The notes beneath the pieces are model-generated. The model worked only from the letters and a program-made list of their open reading frames with translations, had not been told where the DNA came from and ran no database searches. DNA of 64,000 nucleotides from the NCBI GenBank assembly GCA_023898505.1, contig CP060226.1:930001-994000 (forward strand). The letters run 5' to 3'. Of the stretch, positions 23,492-34,340 are shown in pieces (position 1 is the stretch's first letter; each line of letters begins with the position of its first letter). The position numbers were made by a program, and so were the translations under genes. This stretch comes from Candidatus Peribacteria bacterium (lineage in GTDB: Bacteria > Patescibacteriota > Gracilibacteria > BD1-5 > UBA6164).

Positions 23492-25327
23492 CTATTTTTT
23501 AAAGAGCGCATTTTTCAATGCATTATTTGCTTGTTCATTGGTGACTTTGTAGAGGATCACCTTTTTCCCTGGTTGTTGGAAGGTTTTTAGAACTTGGAGT
23601 CCGTAGTGATTTTCTTTTTCATCGAGTAAAAACTCGAGTTTTGGACGATAGGTTTTGAAGTCATAGGTATCAGCGACGAGTATGTCTATGCCGTTAGCAC
23701 GAGCGTACTTTATGAGGTCCGTAATCTTGTCAGTATATGGTGTCAGCCAGCGTTCTTTTGTCCCGCTGTAGTAGGTGGTGATGGGGAATCTTTCCATCAC
23801 TTTGAGATCTGCTGGTGCGATACTCAGTTCTGTCTGAGCATTTTCCTGAAGCCAGAGTCCCGCTTCTTGTTTGAGACTATATCTCTCGTCTTCAGGAGAC
23901 TTGACGGTATAGAGTTGCCATAGCCCCAAAGAAAAGGTAAAGATGATGATCGTACTCAGGATGAGGTAGACGATAGTACTTCCTACATCACTGACATCTG
24001 GCCAGATATGTTCTGCCCCGATACAGATAAACAAGAGTCAGATAGGGAGAAATACGATAAAATAACGATCGAGTACAAAAAATAAGGTAAAAAATACGGA
24101 AGCGACAAGAAACAGAGCAATACTCACAATGATAAGGCTACGCTGAGATGAGAGTCGTACAATTTTATTGGTGAGCATATGGTAGACACCGTACAACCCC
24201 AGAAATAATGGAAAAGATAACAATACGACAATAAATTTGTTTTGGTAAAAGAAAAAGCTTTCATCGTTATAGGCCTTGAGCCCCCATCAGATAAAGAGTC
24301 CAGGAATGGTTTCGGTATACAGCTTTTTTTGATTTTCTAGGATACGTTCACCAGTAGCTTTGGGATCGACGAGAAGAAAGTCGAGGACGCTAGTGGTAGT
24401 TTCTGCTGCCTCATACTTCAGTCCACCAACAAAGCCTGCCTTTAGGTGAGCTTTGTCTGCGGTCAATTCTCAAACAGCCTGCTCAAATCCCATATCATCC
24501 ATAGTCTCTATCCCGCGCATTTCTGCCTGGCGGATATTTGAAGCCCCTTTATTAGTAAGTCCCCAGTCTCCAGTGATGGTGTGGAGATAGTATACATATG
24601 GGCTTATGATCACCATAAATGAAACGATGAGAAGGAGGGTAATTCCAAAAAATTTGTTTAACGATATTTCTCCCTTTACTCAGAGATAAAAGATACACAG
24701 GATGACTCCAGCGAGATAGATAAATGCTTCACTTCTTGTGATATACAGAAGCCCGAGAAGAAAACATGTGAGGATTCCTGCTTTCACAACATCGAGTTTA
24801 TTATTGACTTCTACATTGATGTGCCCAACTTTTACATATCCGTTTTTCAGGGAGGCTTCCTCCATAAGTTTTTGAATGGCCAAGAAAAAACCAAGAAACA
24901 ATGGGATATAGAGGTTTTCTGACAAGATACGGATGTTATAGTCAAGCAGTGTCGGAGAGAGAAAAAACAAGATGATGAGGAGTACAGAGTAGGGCTTGTT
25001 GAGGTATTTTCTTCCGAGTTTAAAAAGTAGGAAACCAGAGAGGATACAGAGACCCAAGTTTACAATCTGTGCCGATAAAAATAAGCTATCACTTGTTGGG
25101 ATGAGGGGAATCTTTGAAAGGACAAAATTGAGTATCGCAATAGGCAAACTATAGAGAAAACCAAACCATCCCGTTCATAGTCCAGAGAGAGAAAAATCTT
25201 CTAGATACGATGCCATCTGTAAGTAGGCGAAAGAATCTGCCTCTTTCAGCACGGTATTCAGAAACATAAATCCGGCATGGAGGAGCGATCCAAGGATAAA
25301 TACGAGATAGAGTACTTTTTTATACAT
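23492..25327 (-). CDS. Polytopic GT39/ArnT-like glycosyltransferase
   Basis: 611 residues with five in-frame TGAs. The ATG at 25327 opens MYKKVLYLVFILGSLLHAGF. About ten hydrophobic segments make a GT-C fold. The first loop has KEADSFAYLQMASYLED, the acidic loop-1 position where GT39 enzymes keep a catalytic Asp. A soluble C-terminal region of about 150 residues ends in LYKVTNEQANNALKNALFKK. Known for GT39/PMT-like enzymes: transfer of sugars from polyprenyl-phosphate donors to lipid or protein on the outer face of the membrane. It lies 62 nt downstream of the O-antigen-ligase-like gene, so the two probably share a transcript. Substrate unknown. Confidence 0.7.
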
Positions 25328-25389
25328 AGACAAAAAGTAAGTGATATTTTGAGGATGGTACTGAGAACGGGACTGATAGCAAGTGAATA

Positions 25390-26721
25390 TTATCGTAAAG
25401 ATTTTTTATGGTGGAGATGACGTACACTGATACCGATAATCAGAAACAAAATATAACTTGTGGCTGCCTCTTCAAAAGCATGGGTAAAGAGTGCCATAAA
25501 ACAAAGAGCCACATACGCAGAAAAGATACCGATACTGAGGTAATCTCTCTGTACTTTTACGATACGGTACAGTTGGTATCCGATGATGATGAGTACGGCA
25601 GAAAAAAGAGAAAGTCCGACTATTCCCTGCTCCAAGAGTATCTGTACGTACCAATTCTCTGGGAGAAATCTATGAGTAGTGGTGACAGTTGAAGCCGCGA
25701 TAGTCCAGGAACCTGCTGATTCAATACTTCTGCCTATTTGGCTTGCGGGGCCAGCAATCCCCAATCCATAACCAATAGGATTATAGAAAAACATCTCGAT
25801 AGATTTGGTAAGGTTATCGAGTCGATTGACCATCGCTCCAAGATGGAGAAATAGATCATGTTTCCAGATGCTGATGATAATAATCGGACTTGCGAGCAGG
25901 AATCATATCCATCTTATTGCCATCTTGGAAAAAGTCTGTTTATACTTTATTTTACGTACGAGGTAGAGAAATACCCCAATTCAAAAGATAAGTCCGAGAA
26001 TCGAAGTTTTAGAGTAGGAGAAAAATATTGCCGGGAGAAAAAGAAGAGAGGTAATCCCAATAGTAGCCACCACGATTTTTTTACGCTGTAGATACTCATG
26101 CAGGATATATCAGATACAGAGGAGATATACTATCGTTAAAAATACAGAGAAGCGGATTGGTCCTCCAAAGGTTCCTTGGAAACGATGCTCTCCATTTACG
26201 TTTTGTGCGAAACTGATACAACTATTTGCGGTGTAGGTTGAGACCTCATTGTGGTATCCGAAGATGGTCGTGAGCGTAGAAATATCTCCCCAGATATACC
26301 AGGGAAGAAAGATAATGAGTACTAAAAAAGTAGAACTAAAGAGGATTTTGAGGATGTAAGATATGCTCGTATGTATCGACTGGAGGTAGAGTCCAATGAT
26401 GAGTGTGAGTAAAAAGAAAACATCATAACGAAATCATAAAAATGCCGAGGGTTTCAGCTCAAAAAATGGAAAAAATAAATATACTATCGAACAAATGATA
26501 AATGCAGTAACGGTTCCGAGAAGATAGTTGTTCTGGTAGATGTCTTTTATACGGTGACGAGAAGATACCTGAATAGTAGTTATAAAGAGGAGGATAATGA
26601 TGATAATTTCTTTCCAAAAGCGGAGGATGTTGGTATCGATGCCGTACTTACACTTGAGAGTAGTGACGATTAAGGCATGCCAAGGTAAGAGAAATACCAG
26701 AATTCAGATGAGGAATTTCAT
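25390..26721 (-). CDS. O-antigen ligase/polymerase-like membrane protein (Wzy/WaaL type)
   Basis: 443 residues with in-frame TGAs; no TAA or TAG interrupts the frame from the ATG at 26721. It has ten or more TMs. Near the C-terminus is a periplasmic loop of the O-antigen ligase type: FFYNPIGYGLGIAGPASQ, then HRFLPENWYVQILLEQGIVG. NxY/W..LE.G.xG is the common motif of the Wzy_C/O-antigen ligase family. It is between a GT39-like and a GT4-like gene on the same strand. This suggests assembly or ligation of a surface polysaccharide. Whether it acts as a polymerase or a ligase cannot be told. Confidence 0.75.
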
Positions 26722-26790
26722 ATACTAAATTATGAATTACAGGTTACAAATATATGCGTTTTTATGGAGTCGTAAAAATATCAATCTTTG

Positions 26791-26816
26791 TCATCCCGCA
26801 CTTGTTGCGGGATCAT
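26791..26816 (+). repeat. Dispersed hairpin repeat, variant copy
   Basis: TCAT, arm CCCGCA, CTTGT, arm TGCGGG, ATCAT. Same frame and length as the TTCTGAA copies, but with completely different, still complementary arms. It lies in the gap between two minus-strand glycan genes. Confidence 0.65.
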
Positions 26817-26896
26817 TACTGTCTGCTCATCTTATTTTTTTCAGTATTGTATGTAAATGAGATTATACCGAGAACTTGATAATACTCAAAGGTATT

Positions 26897-28048
26897 TTAT
26901 ATATCACCTGCAACGAGTTTTCTCATCGTTTCTGCAAATGTTTTCGCTGAAAATTTCTCTGCTTGTTTCTGACAATCTTTTGGATCAAATCACCCGCTTT
27001 TATTTTTTTCATGAAAAGAGGTAAAGTGCTCAATGAAATCAGATCCATCTGCTTCAAAAAAGAAATCTCCGGTTTTTCCTGGGATAACGGTTTCTCGTAA
27101 GCCTCCTTTCCCCAGAGCAAAGACCGGCTTACCTGCTGCCATCACTTCAATGGGGACGATTCCAAAATCTTCTTCTCCTGGGAAAATAAGCCCAAGGCTT
27201 TCTTGTACAAGAGAGACAAGTTCATCTCCATACTGAGCTCCAGCGAAGTGGATATTTTTGTGACTTATGCTTTCAAGCTCAGATCTTTTATTTCCTTCTC
27301 CGATAATCAGAAGGGGGATTTGTAGGGTATTAAACGCTGATATAGCAATATCGATACGTTTAAATTCTGTAAGCGCTGAGAGGATGATATAATACTTACC
27401 CCCACCCCCTAGCCCTTTTCCCCTTAAATAAGGAGAAGGGGGAGTCTGTATGTCTTTGGCAAACCTCTCTGTATCCACTGGAGGATAGAGGATTTGAGAT
27501 TCTGTACGAAAGTATTTCTGGATACGTGCTTTTGTGTTTTGAGAGTTTGCAAGATGGATATCGCTTCGTTTGCTTGCTATATAGTCCCAGATTCTGAGAC
27601 GCAGGAAGAGCTTGTTGAGAATGTATCCTTTTATTCCCTTCTTTCAGCCAATATCTGTTCTATACTCATTGGTCCAATCCCAGAGGTAGCGAGCGGGAGC
27701 ATGATAGTAGACGATACATCGAGTTTCTGGTTTGGTAATAGCTCCGTGAGCAAAGCCACTTGAGCTCGCGATGATGACATCGTACTTGGAAAAGTCGAGA
27801 GACTCAACACTACGAGGCATAAACGGAAGACAGAAGCGTTGATTTTTGAAAAGGGAGTACACCTTTTGAGTCGTGAGAGAAAATACCTGCGGATGAATCT
27901 TTGTTTTTGGAAATACGCTCCCTACTTTTTTCTCATCATAGATGAGTGTATAGAGATCCGCATCTGGAAATATACGACACAATTCTTCGACGACCTTTTC
28001 GGCTCCACCGAGTTTTACAAGCATTTCATGAAGGATGGCGATGCGCAT
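26897..28048 (-). CDS. GT4-family glycosyltransferase
   Basis: 383 residues with two TGAs read as Gly. The GT-B N-domain opens MRIAILHEMLVKLGGAEKVV and contains YYHAPARYLWDW. The C-domain has a donor-binding site, LIIGEGNKRSELE, and the GT4 E-x7-E motif in GEEDFGIVPIEVMAAGKPVF. Known for the family: retaining transfer of a hexose from a nucleotide-sugar. It starts the minus-strand glycan set. The linker between the domains holds an in-frame low-complexity insertion (TPPSPYLRGKGLGGGGK), encoded by a repeat-like element at 27396-27446. Without it the protein would have standard family length. Confidence 0.9.
27396..27446 (-). repeat. Palindromic G/C-rich element inserted in frame in a GT4 gene
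   Basis: Read on the minus strand, ACTCCCCCTTCTCCTTATTT and AAGGGGAAAAGGGC form an imperfect palindrome, followed by a G-rich tail (TAGGGGGTGGGGGTAA). It is far more GC-rich than its surroundings and encodes a Pro/Gly-rich peptide. Similar TPP-LRGKG-GGG peptides are known from dispersed coding repeats in bacteria; kinship is inferred. Confidence 0.55.
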
Positions 28049-28099
28049 AGAGGAGGTTTTTGAAAAGTAAAATACTTACCATATGGATGGACATCATTG

Positions 28100-28125
28100 T
28101 CATTCTGAACTTGATTCAGAATCAT
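28100..28125 (+). repeat. Dispersed hairpin repeat, copy C
   Basis: TCAT, arm TCTGAA, CTTGA, arm TTCAGA, ATCAT. Lies between the divergent GT4 and pilin-like genes. Confidence 0.8.
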
Positions 28126-28283
28126 TCCTATTATTCTTATCAATTTTTTCTGAATACTACTCATGCAAATTCTTGCCTGAGCCTTAAACACAAAAGTATT
28201 CACCTTTCAACAAAGGATAATTATTTTTTGATGTTTTAAAATTTTTTGTTAAAATTTTTGAAAATATTTTTAAGTATAGAAAT

Positions 28284-28892
28284 GTGAAACAGATATTCTT
28301 TCTACTTTTTCTTTTTTCTTCTTCTTTTTTAATAGTATTTTGAGATGAGAGTTCTTCTGTCAAGGCTATACAAGAAGCGGAGACCAATTTACAGGCCACA
28401 GAGGAAGATTTACAGTTTTTTCAGGAGGCAGCCGAACAGGGGCAGGATGTATCTGCTCTTCAAGACGATGCGTTTAATGCAACTATAGACGCTGAAAGAT
28501 CTTTGAATAATGCACATAGACAACTTAGTATAGATCAAGCAACTCAAATACGTGATGAAAATTGTGAGGTCACGTGAAATTGTCTTGATAAACCAAATTT
28601 CACCATCACTGTTAACGACATTTCTCCTTGAGTGCAAATAGATAGTGATAAAACTGCAAAACAAAATGTAGAGGCAACATTTGTTACCTTGATTGAGAAA
28701 CTCATTTATGCCTTCGGTGCTTTAGCAATACTCATTATGACGATAGGAGGAGGATATATGATTATGTACAACGGCCAGGATGAACTCCTTTCCAAGGGGA
28801 AGTCTATTTTTATGGCGGGAATTATCTCAGTATTTGTAGCACTTGGAGCGGGAATTATCATCAACCTTATTCGTTTTATCCTCTACGCATAA
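28284..28892 (+). CDS. Secreted VirB2/TrbC-like two-TM protein with helical N-domain
   Basis: 202 residues; three TGAs read as Gly. The GTG at 28284 is the only start giving a signal peptide (KQIFFLLFLFSSSFLIVF). The overlapping ATG at 28282 is in a frame that stops early. Residues about 25-100 are an acidic, helical, Glu/Gln-rich region. Two Cys (ENCEVTGNC) follow, then a VirB2-like tail: TM, short loop MYNGQDELLSKGKS, TM. First of four consecutive genes with this TM-turn-TM ending; the gap to the next is 2 nt. Known: TrbC/VirB2 proteins are pilin subunits or membrane parts of type IV secretion. Assembly into a pilus is inferred. Confidence 0.6.
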
Positions 28893-28894
28893 TT

Positions 28895-29266
28895 ATGAAA
28901 CTGAAGAGTATACAGAACTTTTTTTATGTCATTATAGCTCTCTTGGTATTGCCCCTTACTACGCATGGAGCTGCTGGAGAACTCCCCCAGGTAAACTGTG
29001 CTGGTCTTCCAGGATGTGTGGATAATGATCTCGATCAAGTTACCACAAGACTCTGATGATTTATTTCGGATATTATGATAAAGTATGTCGCCGTTGCTGC
29101 AGTAATTGCTCTAATGCTTGCTGGTGCGATGTATCTCGTGTCTGGGGGAGAAGAAGAAAAAGTAAAAAAAGCAAAGACTTGGGTTATCTGGGCGCTCGCT
29201 GGCGTGCTTATCAGTGTTTCAGCTTCTTTGATTATTAATATTGTGAATAATTTATTTATCTCGTAG
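28895..29266 (+). CDS. Small VirB2/TrbC-like two-TM protein
   Basis: 123 residues with two consecutive TGA codons read as Gly-Gly (TTRLGGFISD). A signal peptide (FFYVIIALLVLPLTTHGAA) is followed by a short Cys-containing segment (VNCAGLPGCVDN). Then come a TM, the turn SGGEEEKVKKAKTW and a second TM. The SGGEEEKVKKAK turn is the commonest signature of this CPR pilin-like group. It starts 2 nt after the previous stop, so translation is probably coupled. Confidence 0.7.
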
Positions 29267-29269
29267 ACC

Positions 29270-29635
29270 ATGAAGTATATTTTTGCTATAGTAGTGACAT
29301 ATCTTGCACTATTTTGAGAGGTACTTGCAGATGTTGACAAGGACTTTATTGTCCCTCAAGGGGTGCCAACGATTATATCTGATGCAGATGAAGGAAGTAA
29401 ATGAACGGGGATGCTTGATCAGGTGTTTGCGTATGCGAGAGATTCTATCTTTGGCTTATTGTCTCTTGTAGCGATTGCTGCGTTTATCTATATTGGCTTT
29501 CGTCTTATTTCGGCTCGTGGAAATCCTGAAGAATTTAAAAAGGTGATGTTGCATCTGATTTATGCTGGTATTGGATTGTTTGTAATCTCCTTTGCCTATG
29601 CTGCTGTTCGTCTGATTGCAGGAATAAATATTTAA
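29270..29635 (+). CDS. Small VirB2/TrbC-like two-TM protein
   Basis: 121 residues with two in-frame TGAs. A signal peptide ending near LADVDKDF is followed by an acidic linker, TM (SIFGLLSLVAIAAFIYIGF), turn SARGNPEEFKKVM, and TM (LIYAGIGLFVISFAYAAVRL). This is the same arrangement as its neighbours, but the turn is more diverged and there are no Cys in the mature part. It starts 3 nt after the preceding stop. Confidence 0.65.
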
Positions 29636-29645
29636 TTAATGATAT

Positions 29646-30056
29646 ATGAAGTTACTTTTTAAAATATTGATCTCAGTTTTGGCGTTTTCTCTCTTGTATA
29701 ATGTATCATTTGCAACATGTAATTTTGATCCTGACAGGGGAGATACTATTGGCTGATCTTTGGGTGACTGTATCTCTGATACTACTCTTGTTGATGCCCA
29801 AGATGTCAACATTGCTGAAACTGGCGGGTTTAATAATAAAATAGTTGCCTGGATTCAAAACTTGGGAATTGTATTTTCTATCTTTGCGATTTCTACGATT
29901 GTGATGTGAGCGTTTGGTATGGTAGCGAGTGCTGGAGACGAGGAAAAAATTAAAAAAGGAAAAGAAAAAATAAAATGGGGAATTGTTTGATTTCTTGCCA
30001 TCATTTCAGCGGGAGCCATCGTTTCGTTGGTAGTAAATATCATGTTTGCTACATAG
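29646..30056 (+). CDS. Small VirB2/TrbC-like two-TM protein
   Basis: 136 residues, three in-frame TGAs, stop TAG at 30054. A signal peptide (LISVLAFSLLYNVSFA) precedes a mature region with two Cys (ATCNFDPD, GDCISD), TM, turn SAGDEEKIKKGKEKIK, TM. The last of the four tandem paralogues. Because all four differ in the exported N-terminal part but keep the TM-turn-TM core, they may be alternative subunits of one assembly. Confidence 0.65.
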
Positions 30057-30078
30057 TTTCTTGTAGTCTACAACACCT

Positions 30079-30975
30079 ATGTCAAAAAAAGATTCTCTGA
30101 TTTTTTCAAAACTTCTTGCACTCTTCCTTTGGACGAGTCTTTTTACTGTGCTTATATTTCAGGTGCAAGTATGGCTCTATGGCGAAGAAAATGTCGTTCG
30201 TGTTGAAGATGAATATATAGAGCCGACAATTTCAGATCCAAGTATTGGGGTTTTTGGTACAGGAATAAGTGATGAAGAATATAGTGATACTCTTGGTGTG
30301 ATAGAGTCGGCAAAAGAGGCAGAGTATAGCTCTGCGAGCGAGCTTATCTTTGATTTCTTTCCAGAGCATTTTCAGTACAGTGTTGCACCAGAAACGGGTC
30401 TAGTAAGAAGTATCCTCTGATCTAGGGAGATGACCTCACTTTTTTCTCGACTACATATCGAGATGTATGAGCTGTTGTTCGATGTTCGAGGAAAGATGAA
30501 AGATAAAACGGTAAAATTATTTGGTATAGAACAGATGGACACCCCAGAGTTTTTAGCGGTATTTATCCACGAGTTTGCTCACTATCTAGACATCTATACT
30601 CTTGATAAGCAAGTTCTACAGGATGTGAGCTATTATTTTTACAATCTGTCATGGGACGGCACAAAAATCGTAAAGAAGTGACAAACTCAGGCAGACTTTG
30701 TTTCTGGCTACGCGATGACCAATAAATATGAAGATTTTGCAGAGAGTTTTACTTACTATGTACTTCATAATCGTGATTTTACACAAAAGATGGAAACAAG
30801 TGAAGTGCTCCAAAAGAAGTACCAGTTTTTTCAAAAGTATGTGTTTCGAGATGAGACATTTCAAAACACAAGCTTTGTGGATGGTCCTCACGCAGTAAAA
30901 GAGTACTACCGGGATATAACAAAAATACCGTTTTCGTCTACAAAATTATTGCAATATTTAAAAACCGAGATATAA
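30079..30975 (+). CDS. Membrane-anchored HExxH zinc metalloprotease
   Basis: 298 residues; two TGAs read as Gly. An N-terminal TM (about residues 10-32) is followed by an acidic linker and a domain with FIHEFAHYLD, the HExxH zinc site. About 45 residues later NKYEDFAESFTYYVL supplies a Glu, the gluzincin-type third ligand or partner; such an H-E-x-x-H plus E-D-F-A-E-x-F arrangement is common in anthrax-lethal-factor-like proteases. It lies 22 nt after the fourth pilin-like gene, so it may process or anchor those proteins at the cell surface. Substrate unknown. Confidence 0.78.
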
Positions 30976-31033
30976 TTTATGAGAATTCAGTACTGATTTT
31001 TCTATCAATGTACTACATTTTACGGACCTACTT

Positions 31034-31056
31034 CTCCCAGAGGAGTCTTCTTTTTT
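31034..31056 (+). terminator. Weak terminator candidate after the metalloprotease
   Basis: CTCC, loop CAGA, GGAG, then GTCTTC and T6. The stem is only 4-5 bp, so this is tentative. Confidence 0.3.
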
Positions 31057-31131
31057 ATGCACGTAAGGAGTTTTTTCACATAATTTCAGATAATTTACTG
31101 TTTTCATTTTATTTTTTATCATATAGGATAT

Positions 31132-33090
31132 ATGCAAGATTTTTTAGACGAATTAGATAACGAGTTAGATGGTGGAGAGAGTGTTTCAGAGGCAGATTTT
31201 GTAGAGCAAAAACAACCGAAACCAGCTGTGAGCGAGCAAAGAAAACCTACTCCACCAGTTAAAAACCAGCCTCGCCAGAAGACATTTTCAAAAAATAAAC
31301 CAGATTCAAAAAATAGACCAGAGACTTTCGTGCCACAGAAAAACTTTGGTACATTTGTGTCTCGTTTTCCAGACGTGAAGTTTTATCTTCCGACACTTCG
31401 TGATAAGTATACTCGTTTCATCCCAATTGGGGGAAATAACGAAACGGGAGCAAAAAATATGGGGATGTTTCAGTATGGAGATGACATCATGCTTGTAGAC
31501 TGTGGAGTACAGTTTGCTGATATGGATATGCTTGGAGCAAATTACTCAGTTCCAGATGTATCATTTTTGACGAAGTATACAAAAAACATCAAAGGATTTG
31601 TGATTACCCATGCTCACCTCGATCATATTGGTGCCCTGAAGCACATACTTCCAGCACTTGATATGCCGGTATTATATGGGACGAGACTGACACTCGGGAT
31701 TATTAGAAAATGACTCGAAGAAGCAAAGCTCTTAGATAAAGCTACGCTCATAGAAGTAGATGCGGGAAGCGATAAGAAGTGGGATGTCGGTCCCTTTAAG
31801 GTAGAGTTTTTCCGTGTAAATCACAGTGTACCAGATTGTGCTGGTTTGTATATCGAATCACCAGGAGGGGCTAAGTTTGTACATACTGGGGATTTTAAAA
31901 TTGATTTTACTCCAGCAATCGATGCGCCAGCAGACCTGACGCGTATCAGTGAGATTGGGAGACGTGGGATTACGATGCTTCTTTCTGATTCTACGGGTTC
32001 AAGTCGTAAGGGATTTTCTATGAGTGAAAAAAACGTAGGGGAAGCACTTGAGAAAATCGTGAGTGAACATACAAGAGGACGTTTAATTATTGCATCATTT
32101 TCTTCTTGGATTTCTCGTATCCAACAACTTATCGACATTTGCGACAAGCATGGAAAGTATATTTTCCTCAGTGGAAGAAGTATGGTAGAAAATGTGGCGA
32201 TTGCAAAAGAGCTCGGATATCTCAAAGTAAAAGAGCACATCATGAAAAAGATGACACCAAAAAATACCGAAGGAATTCCTCCACATAAGCAGGTAATCAT
32301 CACAACAGGAAGCCAGGGAGAACAGTTTTCTGCGCTTGCGAGAATGGCGGTTGGACAACATAATTCTATAGAAATCGTACAAGGAGATACGGTGGTGTTT
32401 TCTTCATCGGTGGTTCCAGGAAATGAAAAGTCAGTTGTGGGAATTATAAACAAACTTATCAAACTTGGTGCCAACGTCATCACTAAAGATGATGGAGAAG
32501 TACATACTGGAGGACATGCCTTTCAAGAAGAGCAAAAGATTATGATTAATCTTGTTCATCCGAAGTACTTTATGCCAATTTATGGAGACCTGTACTTCAG
32601 AACTTTACATAAAAATACTGCAAAGACAATTGGGTATAAAGAAGAAGATATGGTGATGATAGAAAATGGCCATATCGTAGATTTTGCTCCTGATGGAAAT
32701 CTGTTCCGCTCAAGGATTAAAGTACCAATTCAAGATATTATCATCGACGGTCATGGTATGGGGACACTTGGAAGTCATGTACTCAAAGCAAGAGAAAAGA
32801 TGATGAACTCGGGAGTACTTGTACTTGTCTATAAAGTAGATAAAAGAACGAGAGCTCTTTTAGGACACATTAAACTTGAAACAAGAGGATTAGTGTACTT
32901 AGAGGAGGTGAGAGATATCCACCGTATGATCATAAAAAAAGCTCGTGATTCGTATGAACATACCGTGAAAGATGTTCCAGATATCGAAGAAAAAGACCTT
33001 ATTAAGGTTCTTCGTTCTGATTTAGAGACATTTGTCTCAAAGCGTATCGATAGAGAACCGATGATTATCCCGATGGTAGTAGAGGTATAG
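31132..33090 (+). CDS. rnj: Ribonuclease J
   Basis: 652 residues with one TGA as Gly. A disordered basic N-terminus (about 90 residues, with PVKNQPRQKTFSKNK) precedes the metallo-beta-lactamase domain. The zinc motif is H160-x-H-x-D-H165 (THAHLDHIGALKH), with VNHSVPDCAG and TGDFKID downstream. The beta-CASP part has SDSTGSSRKGFS, ASFSSWISRIQQ and GSQGEQFSALARM, and the C-terminal domain follows. Known role: 5'-3' exo- and endoribonuclease in rRNA and mRNA maturation, the CPR substitute for RNase E. The N-terminal extension, absent from short homologues, could bind RNA. Confidence 0.95.
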
Positions 33091-33111
33091 GTTTTCTCCT
33101 CGTATATTTTC

Positions 33112-33139
33112 TTTACATCCTCGTAAATCTTGCTAGACT
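33112..33139 (+). promoter_or_regulatory. Candidate promoter of the lipoprotein gene
   Basis: TTTACA, 16-bp spacer, TAGACT, ending 32 nt before the ATG. Confidence 0.45.
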
Positions 33140-33171
33140 AGACACTGTTATTTTCTTAACCAATAGAAAAT

Positions 33172-34218
33172 ATGTACAAATCAATGCTTTTTTTCACTAT
33201 ACTTTTTTCAGTTGTATTGTTATCTGGGTGTTTTGAATCTCCCGAGAGTATCGATGATGCGAAGAAAGAGATGGGGATACTCGAAGAAGCAAGTACTTCT
33301 TCTGTTGATGAGGGTACAAATGCCCCTATAGTAGATACCGAAACCAAAGATATACCAGAGGTTGCTCCTGTTGTAGAACTAGCAACCATGACGATTACTG
33401 AAAAGGATGACAAAAAACTGATAGCTCTTCAGGCTATATCAAGTGCCGATTTAAATCCGTATGAGATTGAAATTCATGGGACAACACTCGGTCACGTGGA
33501 AAGTATCGTTGTAGATTTTTCAAACCCGAGTTCTGAGTATCCAGATGATCACTATCCTCTTCAGGCCTTTGCTCCTGGAGATAGTGAGTTTGTGTACCGT
33601 GCATTTTCAAAATACAAGGTCCTAGATTATGGGGTAAATACCTATAGGGTTACTGCAAAAAATGGAGACACTGAAAGTCAGATAGAGGTCGTGATTACGA
33701 TTCCGAAAAATACTCCCGTTCATACAGGCGCTACGGAAGCAATCGTTCAGTATGAAAAGCAATTATTTGGAACTGAAGATGCGACGATGTATCTGAGCTT
33801 TCCTAAGTCTGATACTTTCGGAGAGATGGTGAAACTGGGGGAAAATAGCTTTACCTATTCTCGTATCAATGGTCTTGAAGTTATACAGGATACGTCTCGT
33901 ATGGATTATCGTTGTGATGCGCTGACTACAAGATTACAAGAGGATGTACAAGGATGGTTTTATTGGAATACGTGTCGTGACATCATAAAAGATAGAGGTA
34001 TTAGTTTTTATGTGCTTCGTTTGGAAGGAGATAACTATACGTATGAAAAACACTATGTTGATTGGATTCATAATCTCTATGGAGTGTATGAAATTGCCAC
34101 CGGAACAGGAGTAGATTCAGGGACTATTGCCGAGAAGAACTCTGAGTTTAAAGAACTGTATGCAGAGGATGCTACGGTTTCGATAGTAGATACACTTTTT
34201 GAAGAAATCGTACGATAG
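33172..34218 (+). CDS. Lipoprotein of unknown function
   Basis: 348 residues, no TGA. The signal peptide ends in a clear lipobox (VVLLSGCFES), so the mature protein would be lipid-anchored at Cys20. Acidic linker to about residue 75, then a beta-rich region (about 85-185) that looks like an Ig-like or Big-type module (ISSADLNPYEIEIHGTTLGH..YRVTAKNGDTESQIEVVITIP). The C-terminal 160 residues have no recognised family; one pair of Cys (YRCDALTTRL, NTCRDI) could form a disulfide. Followed by the dispersed repeat at 34227 and then pyrH. Confidence 0.8.
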   Translation: MYKSMLFFTILFSVVLLSGCFESPESIDDAKKEMGILEEASTSSVDEGTNAPIVDTETKDIPEVAPVVELATMTITEKDDKKLIALQAISSADLNPYEIEIHGTTLGHVESIVVDFSNPSSEYPDDHYPLQAFAPGDSEFVYRAFSKYKVLDYGVNTYRVTAKNGDTESQIEVVITIPKNTPVHTGATEAIVQYEKQLFGTEDATMYLSFPKSDTFGEMVKLGENSFTYSRINGLEVIQDTSRMDYRCDALTTRLQEDVQGWFYWNTCRDIIKDRGISFYVLRLEGDNYTYEKHYVDWIHNLYGVYEIATGTGVDSGTIAEKNSEFKELYAEDATVSIVDTLFEEIVR

Positions 34219-34226
34219 TGTATTTA

Positions 34227-34252
34227 TCATTCTGAACTTGATTCAGAATCAT
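34227..34252 (+). repeat. Dispersed hairpin repeat, copy D
   Basis: TCAT, arm TCTGAA, CTTGA, arm TTCAGA, ATCAT, identical to copies C and E. Sits between the lipoprotein gene and pyrH. Confidence 0.8.
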
Positions 34253-34340
34253 AGAATTGTACACGTATACAGACGACTCTGTATTTTACTATAAACGTTA
34301 GTGAGAAATACGGAAGAGGATTTACCACTTGTTATTAATT

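Noticed and set aside
28282..28330. ATG at 28282 as start of the pilin-like protein
   Set aside because: Its frame meets TAA within 17 codons; the overlapping GTG at 28284 gives a signal peptide and the full-length protein.
30979..31083. 34-codon ORF (MRIQYGFFYQ...) between the metalloprotease and rnj
   Set aside because: Too short, no recognisable feature, and it spans a possible terminator.
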